Assembly (NCBI GenBank): GCA_964478455.1
Contig: CAYZJD010000305.1
Location: 1-5,780, forward strand
Length of the DNA stretch: 5,780 nucleotides
Direction: 5' to 3'
From: CAYZJD01 sp964478455
Lineage (GTDB): Bacteria > Acidobacteriota > Terriglobia > Bryobacterales > Bryobacteraceae
Shown piece after piece: positions 1-3,699 of this stretch. The translations under genes and the position numbers were made by a program. Position 1 is the stretch's first letter. The number at the start of each line of letters is the position of its first letter. Under the pieces are notes generated by a model. The model had not been told where the DNA came from. It ran no database searches and saw only the letters and a list, made by a program, of their open reading frames with translations.

Positions 1-7
1 GACCCAC

Positions 8-37
8 TTGATAGGCAAGCCGTGACTTGCCTATTAT
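8..37 (+). promoter_or_regulatory. sigma70-like promoter of the ArsR/VOC cassette
   Basis: A -35 box TTGATA (8-13, 5 of 6 to consensus) and a -10 box TATTAT (32-37, 5 of 6) are separated by 18 bases. Only 5 bases separate the -10 box from the GTG at 43, so transcription should begin at or next to that start codon and give a leaderless message. No usable Shine-Dalgarno precedes the GTG, which fits this. The box matches and spacing are seen directly; promoter activity is inferred. Confidence 0.6.
11..34. promoter_or_regulatory. palindromic operator candidate for the ArsR repressor
   Basis: A perfect inverted repeat has arms ATAGGCAAG (11-19) and CTTGCCTAT (26-34) around a 6-base centre. It fills the spacer of the promoter and overlaps both the last bases of the -35 box and the first bases of the -10 box. 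A bound dimer there would block RNA polymerase. ArsR-family dimers typically bind such dyads in their own promoters, so autorepression is the natural reading. No T-tract follows, so it is not an obvious terminator. An alternative is a REP-like hairpin, because the right arm shares ACTTGCCT with the element at 5646-5669. Confidence 0.55.
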
Positions 38-42
38 GGGGT

Positions 43-333
43 GTGAGCAATGTCTTCGAGGCGATCTCGGCGCCGGCCCGGCGGGCAATTCTCGACGAAT
101 TGGTTGAGCGAGACGGTCAGACGCTTTTCGAACTCTGCACGCGCTTGGCAATGAAACACCAGATCGGACTGACGCGGCAGGCGATCTCGCAGCACCTTGA
201 AGTACTCGAGTCGGCAGGCCTCGTGAGAACCGTGCGGAAGGGTAAGTACAAGTTTCACTACCTGCATAGGAAGCCGCTCAGAGCCATCGCTGAGCGATGG
301 CTGAGGACGCGCGGAAATGGAGACGACCAATGA
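43..333 (+). CDS. ArsR-family winged-helix transcriptional repressor
   Basis: This is a 96-residue helix-turn-helix protein. The N-terminal VFEAISAPARRAILDEL (about residues 4-20) is the usual first helix of the ArsR/SmtB fold. The recognition region LTRQAISQHLEVLESAGLV spans about 43-61, followed by the beta-wing RTVRKGKYKFHYL (62-74). The Cys-x-Cys metal site of ArsR/SmtB sensors is absent; only one cysteine (Cys32) is present, so metal sensing is unlikely. The protein belongs to the subgroup usually paired with a VOC or START-type partner. I chose the GTG at 43 because the alternative GTG at 22 lies inside the palindrome and upstream of the -10 box. The stop overlaps the next start as ATGA, so the two genes are translationally coupled. 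The effector is unknown. Confidence 0.88.
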   Translation: MSNVFEAISAPARRAILDELVERDGQTLFELCTRLAMKHQIGLTRQAISQHLEVLESAGLVRTVRKGKYKFHYLHRKPLRAIAERWLRTRGNGDDQ

Positions 334-716
334 GAATCGTTATTACTAGCGTTCTTGTGGACGATCAGGAAAAGGCCCTCAACTTCTACACAACGAAATT
401 GGGGTTCGTAAGAAAGGAGGATATACCTTTAGGTGCGGCAAGATGGCTGACTGTAGTCGCCCCAGATGACCCTGATGGCGTTGAACTGCTGCTGGAGCCC
501 GATAGCCATCCCGCTGCTCGTCCGTTTAAGAGCGCGCTTGTGCAAGACGGCATCCCGTTCACGTCTTTTGCAGTGGACGATGTTCGCGCCGAGTATGAGC
601 GGCTATGCGCCGCCGGCGTGCGCTTTACGCAGCCCCCCGTCGACTTGGGGCCGGTCACGACCGCCGTGCTCGACGACACGTGCGGGAACTTGATTCAGTT
701 GGCCGAAAAGCATTAG
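330..716 (+). CDS. VOC-family (glyoxalase/bleomycin-resistance fold) protein
   Basis: This is a 128-residue single VOC domain made of two beta-alpha-beta-beta-beta modules. The first holds VDDQEKALNFYTTKLGF (10-26), RWLTVVAP (38-45) and GVELLLEP (50-57). The second holds FAVDDVRAEYERLCAAGVRF (80-99), TAVLDDTCGNLIQL (111-124). VOC proteins include glyoxalase I, extradiol dioxygenases and fosfomycin or bleomycin resistance proteins. Glu55 and Glu/Gln positions near the C-terminus could contribute metal ligands, but I cannot assign a substrate. The ATG at 330 is preceded by GGAG (319-322) at good spacing and overlaps the regulator's stop by 4 bases. An in-frame ATG at 297 would extend deep into that gene and is rejected. 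The codons ATA and TTA occur near residues 31-34, unusual for a high-GC genome. A detoxification role under control of the ArsR protein is inferred. Confidence 0.88.
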   Translation: MRIVITSVLVDDQEKALNFYTTKLGFVRKEDIPLGAARWLTVVAPDDPDGVELLLEPDSHPAARPFKSALVQDGIPFTSFAVDDVRAEYERLCAAGVRFTQPPVDLGPVTTAVLDDTCGNLIQLAEKH

Positions 717-798
717 TTAGAGAGATTGTCGCTGTCCGCGCGCCTCGCCTCCGGCCGCCGATCTGAAGACACGCAGATTCCTGGCCCACTCCCTCCGC

Positions 799-1365
799 TC
801 ACTTCTTCACCACCAGCGTGCCCGCCACCATGTCGTGCAGGCCCTGCTTCTTCTGTGTGAATCCCGCCATCAGGTAGCCGATGTTGAACGTCATCGAGGA
901 CAGGATCTTGGCGAAGAAGCGCCCGCTGGCCCGCCCGAAAGAAAGTCGGTTGCCGGCCAGGTCGGTGACGATGATGCCGAGCGCCATCTTGCCCGGCGTC
1001 GCCTGCGATTTGGAGCTGACGAAGAACGCCTCGTAGAGCCAGGTGACCACGAAGGAGAGAAGCGCCAGAAGCAGGATCCCCATCTGGAACAGGACAATCG
1101 CCGGCGACAGTCCTCCCGCCAAATCCGGAGCCCCCCGGCTGAGGAACCCGCCCCCCGCCGCGAACAGAATGATGAAGAAGACAAACGGAAACGAAATGAT
1201 GATGCTGTCGATCAGGTAGGCCGCAACCCGCCGCCAGAACCCGGCATAGAAAGGACCGCGCGCAGGCCCCGCAGCGCCGGCAACGATTGCGTCCGTGCGA
1301 TACCCGCAGGTCGGGCAGAAGGTCGCGCCGCTCGGGACAGGTCCTCCGCAGTGAGTGCAGAACAT
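799..1365 (-). CDS. zinc-ribbon RDD-family membrane protein
   Basis: This is a 188-residue protein. It opens with a zinc ribbon, MFCTHCGGPVPSGATFCPTC, with Cys3, Cys6, Cys17 and Cys20 as ligands. An RDD domain follows from about residue 39 to 187. It shows the Arg pair at 45-46 and Asp53 in GFWRRVAAYLID, the ATPGKMALGIIVTD segment (122-135) and the closing QGLHDMVAGTLVV (174-186). About three hydrophobic segments are visible, near 51-71, 88-113 and 153-170. RDD proteins are small inner-membrane proteins of mostly unknown function, some implicated in transport. The ribbon should face the cytoplasm, perhaps for protein contact. The ATG has GGAG at 1378-1375, 9 bases upstream. It lies 97 bases downstream of the asparaginase-like gene on the same strand, so co-transcription is possible. 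The domain call is secure; the function is not. Confidence 0.9.
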   Translation of the reverse strand: MFCTHCGGPVPSGATFCPTCGYRTDAIVAGAAGPARGPFYAGFWRRVAAYLIDSIIISFPFVFFIILFAAGGGFLSRGAPDLAGGLSPAIVLFQMGILLLALLSFVVTWLYEAFFVSSKSQATPGKMALGIIVTDLAGNRLSFGRASGRFFAKILSSMTFNIGYLMAGFTQKKQGLHDMVAGTLVVKK

Positions 1366-1462
1366 GTTACTCAGCTCCGTTGTCCGAGCTTATCGCAGGT
1401 TCACCGCCACAGGGAAGACAGCGGCGGCCGCGAAGACGGGAAACATGCGGGCTGTCCCCGGT

Positions 1463-2551
1463 TTACTCCAACAGGTAGGCGCAGTCTTCCAGCCGGCTGC
1501 CGGCGCCGTCGTTGACGGCGAACTTCGCCCGCCGCTGCCGCTCCTCGCTGGCGCCGCCGCTCCACAGCGACGCGCCGGCGTACTGCCCGTCCTTGCGAAG
1601 CCCATAGAAGCTGACGCCGAACTTCGCCAGGCGCGACGTGTCGTTGCCATAGTTTCGCGCGATGCGCTTCAGCGCCTCCAGGCAGGCCTCCTTCGGCTGC
1701 ATCCCGTGACGCATGTTCTCGACGACGGTGTGCGCTCCGGCCACGCGGATCACCTCCTCTCCGCGCCCGGTCGCGCCGGCCGCGCCGGTGTCCTGGTCCA
1801 CGTACAGCCCGGCGCCGATAATCGGAGAGTCGCCCACCCGTCCCGGGATCTTCCACGCTAGGCCGCTGGTGCTCGTTACGCCGGAGATCTCGCCCTTTTC
1901 GTTCAGCGCCAGGCAGTTGATGGTCCCGGTCGGCGGGCGGACGGCAGCCCGCCAGGCCCACGCGAGTGTCTGCTCGTCCGCCTCCGGAAAGAGCTGTCGC
2001 AATTCGGCGGACGGCTTCGCCGGCGGGGCGTCCAGCCCGTCGATCCAGTTGTTGTGGCCGCGGTGGTCCCGAAGGGACTTCTTCCACACCAGCCACGCCA
2101 GGCGCGACTTCTCCGTGAGCAGATTCTCCTCGCGGAAGCCCATGGCCCGGGCAAACCGCAGCGCGCCCTCCCCGACGAGCATGACATGATCGGTCTCTTC
2201 CATCACCAGCTTGGCGACCCTGGATGGCGTCTTGATGTTGCGCAGCGCCGCCACCGCGCCCGAGCGGCGCGTCGGGCCGTGCATCACGCTCGCATCCAGT
2301 TCCACGACCCCTTCCTCGTTTGGCAGGCCGCCGTAGCCGACCGAGTTGTCCTCCGGATCCTCTTCGTTGAGGCTCACCCCGGCGACAACCGCGTCCAGGG
2401 TGTCTGCGCCGGCCGTCACCATCTCCATGGCCCGCGCGCAGGCTTTCAAACCGTTAGCGCTGGAGATGACGAGGTTCCTGGGCGCGGCTCCCCGCGCAGC
2501 GGCGCCTCCCAGCGCGGCCGAGCCGAAAATCCATTGCCTCCTGCTGATCAT
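1463..2551 (-). CDS. Tat-exported N4-(beta-N-acetylglucosaminyl)-L-asparaginase / isoaspartyl peptidase family
   Basis: This is a 362-residue Ntn-hydrolase precursor. The start MISRRQWIFGSAALGG is a twin-arginine signal (Arg4-Arg5, then a hydrophobic stretch), so export is likely. The family matures by autocleavage that exposes a threonine as nucleophile. Here the site is Gly209-Thr210 in PPTGTINCLALN. Downstream come the substrate-pocket segments GRVGDSPIIGAG (237-248) and GAAGATGRGEE (256-266), then AGAHTVVENMRHG (271-283). SVGYGGLPNEEG (70-81) is the typical N-terminal subunit motif. Family members cleave the amide of asparagine-linked sugars or isoaspartyl dipeptides. Classic glycosylasparaginases have Asp-Thr at the cut site, while type III asparaginases have Gly-Thr as here, so the substrate is uncertain. 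I chose the ATG at 2551 over one at 2617 because of the strong Shine-Dalgarno and because it places the Tat motif at the N-terminus. Confidence 0.9.
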   Translation of the reverse strand: MISRRQWIFGSAALGGAAARGAAPRNLVISSANGLKACARAMEMVTAGADTLDAVVAGVSLNEEDPEDNSVGYGGLPNEEGVVELDASVMHGPTRRSGAVAALRNIKTPSRVAKLVMEETDHVMLVGEGALRFARAMGFREENLLTEKSRLAWLVWKKSLRDHRGHNNWIDGLDAPPAKPSAELRQLFPEADEQTLAWAWRAAVRPPTGTINCLALNEKGEISGVTSTSGLAWKIPGRVGDSPIIGAGLYVDQDTGAAGATGRGEEVIRVAGAHTVVENMRHGMQPKEACLEALKRIARNYGNDTSRLAKFGVSFYGLRKDGQYAGASLWSGGASEERQRRAKFAVNDGAGSRLEDCAYLLE

Positions 2552-2554
2552 GGG

Positions 2555-2561
2555 CCCTCCT
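2555..2561 (-). promoter_or_regulatory. strong Shine-Dalgarno that sets the hydrolase start
   Basis: On the minus strand AGGAGGG (2561-2555) ends 3 bases before the ATG at 2551. It is the best ribosome-binding site in the window and decides the start in favour of the Tat-signal form. It overlaps the extended -10 promoter candidate of the divergent gene on the other strand. Confidence 0.7.
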
Positions 2562-2569
2562 GTTACACT
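2561..2569 (+). promoter_or_regulatory. extended -10 promoter candidate of the small secreted-protein gene
   Basis: TGTTACACT is an extended -10 element: TG, one base, then TACACT (4 of 6 to TATAAT). It ends 8 bases before the ATG at 2578, so the message would have a leader of about 0-2 bases. No Shine-Dalgarno is present upstream of that ATG, and no good -35 box was found at 16-18 bases spacing, as is common for extended -10 promoters. Promoter activity is inferred. Confidence 0.42.
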
Positions 2570-2577
2570 GTCTCCTG

Positions 2578-2973
2578 ATGAGACGGGCAATCCTTCTTTC
2601 TGCCTTGATTGCCACATTCTCGTTCGCGGCTCAACAGCCGCGCAAGCCGCGGCCGGCCGCCCTGGAAGTGCTCGACCTGAAGGTGCACCGCGAGGATGGC
2701 AAGGTGGCGGTCGAGGGCAGGGTCCGCAACGCCGGCGAGAAACCGGTCCGTCGCCTGGTGCTCCTTTTCAATTTCCTCGCCCCTGGCAACGAGGTCATCG
2801 CCCGCGGACGTGGTCCGGCCGAAGAGGAGACCCTCAAGCCGGGCCAGGAGCACTCGTTCAACTATCAGATCCCCGATCATGCTCGCGCCGTCTGGCTGCG
2901 GTTGTCGGCCGAGGACACGGCCACGGGCGACGAGCCGAAGGTAATCAACCCCGGACCCTACACGATTGAGTAA
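2578..2973 (+). CDS. small secreted protein with a predicted Ig-like/FxLYD-type beta domain
   Basis: This is a 131-residue protein. It begins with a Sec-type signal peptide: Arg2-Arg3, a hydrophobic core from 4 to 14, and a likely cut after Ala17 or Ala18. A proline- and lysine-rich linker follows. Residues about 29-131 alternate in a beta pattern: LEVLDLKV, KVAVEGRVRNAGEKPVRRLVLLFNFL, then LKPGQEHSFNYQIP. The arrangement of GRVRNAGEKPV and LKPGQ resembles FxLYD/CARDB-like Ig folds that decorate exported proteins, but the family was not confirmed. There are no cysteines and no second membrane segment, so a periplasmic protein is likely. It is divergent from the hydrolase gene with 26 bases between starts, and translation probably starts on a leaderless or near-leaderless message. 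Function unknown. Confidence 0.75.
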   Translation: MRRAILLSALIATFSFAAQQPRKPRPAALEVLDLKVHREDGKVAVEGRVRNAGEKPVRRLVLLFNFLAPGNEVIARGRGPAEEETLKPGQEHSFNYQIPDHARAVWLRLSAEDTATGDEPKVINPGPYTIE

Positions 2974-2991
2974 GCGCCGGGCGCCAGCCAG

Positions 2992-3024
2992 CTTTTACGG
3001 AATTTTTACATTTCTGAAACGACT
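2992..3024 (+). promoter_or_regulatory. 11-base-periodic direct repeats, candidate OmpR/PhoB-type binding site
   Basis: Three consecutive 11-mers can be drawn: CTTTTACGGAA (2992-3002), TTTTTACATTT (3003-3013) and CTGAAACGACT (3014-3024). The first two share TTTTAC exactly, 11 bases apart. The third is weaker, sharing C at the start and AC at positions 6-7. Direct repeats on an 11-base period are the classic target layout of OmpR/PhoB winged-helix proteins, and the next gene encodes such a domain. A weak -10-like TAGCAT (3042-3047) follows 17 bases after the third repeat. Autoregulation is inferred. The AT-rich patch stands out in this high-GC DNA. Confidence 0.45.
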
Positions 3025-3033
3025 CCCGCGACG

Positions 3034-3100
3034 CGATGCCCTAGCATCGAATTGTGAGCTAATCCTCCGGCAGGGGAACGGAGGGGCAACGGGAGCTAAT
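3034..3100 (+). promoter_or_regulatory. structured leader of the winged-helix gene
   Basis: Two hairpins are visible. CGATGC (3034-3039) pairs with GCATCG (3044-3049) around loop CCTA. CCTCCG (3064-3069) pairs with CGGAGG (3079-3084) around a 9-base loop. The direct repeat GAGCTAAT occurs at 3056-3063 and 3093-3100, so it brackets the second hairpin and its second copy covers part of the ribosome-binding site GGGAG (3091-3095). The CTCC in the hairpin's left arm could instead pair with that ribosome-binding site, so two exclusive folds are conceivable. I do not recognise a known riboswitch class. A regulatory role is inferred. Confidence 0.35.
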
Positions 3101-3104
3101 GGTG

Positions 3105-3488
3105 ATGACGAACCGGGGATTGGAATATGCTTCGTCGCCGGTCTACCGGGATGAACATCTGGAAATCGATTTCGAGCGCGGCTCGGTCTCGCTCGACTCG
3201 AAGACGATGACTCTCACCCGCAAAGAGTACGAGTTGCTCGCCCTGCTGGCGGCCAACGCCGGCGAGATCGTGCCGCGTGACGTCCTGCTGATGAAGGTCT
3301 GGGGCTACAGCCGGGAGATCCGCACGCGGACGCTCGACGTGCACATTCGCCGCCTGCGGAAGAAGCTGGGCGTGTACGGGGAACGGTACATCGAGACGAT
3401 CTTCGGCACCGGCTATCGATTTCAACGCTTCCGCCAACCGCGTGCCTTCCCGAGCTTCGCGCCCGCCTTCGCCGCCCTAAGCACGTAG
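3105..3488 (+). CDS. stand-alone OmpR/PhoB-type winged-helix DNA-binding protein (no receiver domain)
   Basis: This is a protein of about 127 residues. Its core is a transcriptional regulatory protein C-terminal domain: an N-terminal beta-sheet (EHLEIDFERGSVSLDSKTMTL), helix 1 LTRKEYELLALLAANAG, the GEIVPRDVLLMKVWGY segment, the recognition helix RTRTLDVHIRRLRKKL, and the wing ERYIETIFGTGYRF. No phospho-acceptor receiver domain precedes it: the gene starts only about 20 residues before the domain, and the upstream DNA has no continuing frame. It must therefore be controlled by something other than its own phosphorylation. In-frame starts occur at 3099, 3102 and 3105. I prefer the ATG at 3105 because GGGAG (3091-3095) is then 9 bases away instead of 3. 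The stop codon lies within the REP-like element that follows. The target genes are unknown, but the repeats upstream suggest self-regulation. Confidence 0.86.
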   Translation: MTNRGLEYASSPVYRDEHLEIDFERGSVSLDSKTMTLTRKEYELLALLAANAGEIVPRDVLLMKVWGYSREIRTRTLDVHIRRLRKKLGVYGERYIETIFGTGYRFQRFRQPRAFPSFAPAFAALST

Positions 3489-3508
3489 GGTAAGCCTCCA
3501 GGCTTGCC
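3485..3508 (+). repeat. REP-like element, copy 1 (GTAG plus hairpin)
   Basis: GTAG (3485-3488) is followed at once by a hairpin with arms GGTAAGCC (3489-3496) and GGCTTGCC (3501-3508) around TCCA. The arms pair over 8 positions with one T-G wobble. The element matches the one at 5646-5669 at 19 of 24 positions. A GTAG tetranucleotide at the foot of an imperfect hairpin is the hallmark of REP elements moved by REP-associated tyrosine transposases. The TAG stop of the regulator gene is part of it. It could also act as a terminator without a T-tract. Confidence 0.5.
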
Positions 3509-3548
3509 GCTGGACTCTCTGCATTTCTGCCCCGGGGCCAGGGTGGCT

Positions 3549-3574
3549 GTGGAGCGCGCAGTCTTGCGCGCCAC
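3549..3574 (+). repeat. hairpin repeat led by GTGGAG
   Basis: GTGGAG (3549-3554) leads a hairpin with arms GCGCGCA (3554-3560) and TGCGCGC (3565-3571) around loop GTCT. With a two-base AG bulge the pairing extends to GTGG and CCAC. Its core CAGTCTTG resembles the CAGTCCTG of the tandem repeat that follows. Confidence 0.5.
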
Positions 3575-3604
3575 GCCGGCAGTCCTGCCGGCAGTCCTGC
3601 CGGC
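3575..3604 (+). repeat. tandem 12-base repeat, 2.5 copies, self-complementary
   Basis: The unit GCCGGCAGTCCT occurs at 3575-3586 and 3587-3598 and is followed by GCCGGC (3599-3604). Each junction forms a hairpin with arms GCCGGCA and TGCCGGC around GTCC. The two hairpins overlap, so only one can form at a time. A copy-number change of the unit would be expected between strains. Confidence 0.75.
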
Positions 3605-3610
3605 GGATGG

Positions 3611-3628
3611 GCGCGGCGGACGCCGCGC
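3611..3628. repeat. perfect GC-rich inverted repeat
   Basis: Arms GCGCGGCG (3611-3618) and CGCCGCGC (3621-3628) are exact reverse complements. Read as a 7-bp stem the loop is GGAC, the reverse complement of the GTCC loop in the neighbouring tandem repeat, so it may be a related unit in the opposite direction. Confidence 0.5.
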
Positions 3629-3631
3629 GGC

Positions 3632-3657
3632 ACCAGGAATAGTCCTCTGGTCTCCAC
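3632..3657 (-). repeat. inverted hairpin unit led by GTGGAG on the minus strand
   Basis: On the minus strand GTGGAG (3657-3652) is followed by a hairpin pairing CTGGT (3647-3651 on the plus strand) with ACCAG (3632-3636), and extended by TCCT with AGGA across a small bulge. It faces the GTGGAG unit at 3549-3574, so the two form an inverted pair reminiscent of bacterial interspersed mosaic elements. Confidence 0.4.
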
Positions 3658-3681
3658 CCAAGCCGCGCCGCCGCCCGGCGG

Positions 3682-3693
3682 TAGAATGAGGGG
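3682..3693 (+). promoter_or_regulatory. -10-like box and ribosome-binding site of aroA
   Basis: TAGAAT (3682-3687, 5 of 6 to consensus) ends 12 bases before the aroA ATG. GAGGGG (3688-3693) is a Shine-Dalgarno 6 bases before the ATG. If TAGAAT is the true -10 box, transcription starts near 3694 and the Shine-Dalgarno is excluded, so only one reading can hold for a given transcript. GAGG (3688-3691) can also pair with CCTC (3696-3699). No convincing -35 box was seen. Confidence 0.4.
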
Positions 3694-3699
3694 TTCCTC

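Noticed and set aside
22..42. Earlier GTG start for the ArsR gene
   Set aside because: It lies inside the palindrome and upstream of the -10 box; the added residues MTCLLWG are not typical of the family.
761..778. ATCTG/CAGAT inverted repeat between the convergent VOC and RDD genes
   Set aside because: A 5-bp stem with an 8-base loop and no T-tract is too weak to call a terminator.
1390..1446. Minus-strand 18-codon frame between the hydrolase and RDD genes
   Set aside because: It is short and hydrophobic, with no ribosome-binding site seen and no independent support.
835..1515. Plus-strand open frame opposite the RDD gene
   Set aside because: The product is charged low-complexity sequence with no domain; the minus strand shows an intact zinc ribbon and RDD domain.
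1713..2578. Plus-strand open frames opposite the hydrolase gene
   Set aside because: They are shadows of the Ntn-hydrolase, whose motifs run unbroken on the minus strand.
2552..2617. Earlier ATG start for the hydrolase
   Set aside because: It would bury the Tat signal 22 residues inside and ignores the strong Shine-Dalgarno at 2561-2555.
2974..2984. GCGC/GCGC dyad followed by a short T-run, as a terminator of the secreted-protein gene
   Set aside because: The stem is only 4 bp with a 3-base loop, and the T-run is 8 bases away; the T-run is better explained as part of the 11-base repeats.
3034..3100. Cyclic di-GMP or other known riboswitch
   Set aside because: The conserved core sequences of the classes I know are not present; only two simple hairpins are seen.
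3575..3604. CRISPR-like repeats
   Set aside because: The units abut with no spacers and number only 2.5; no cas gene is present.
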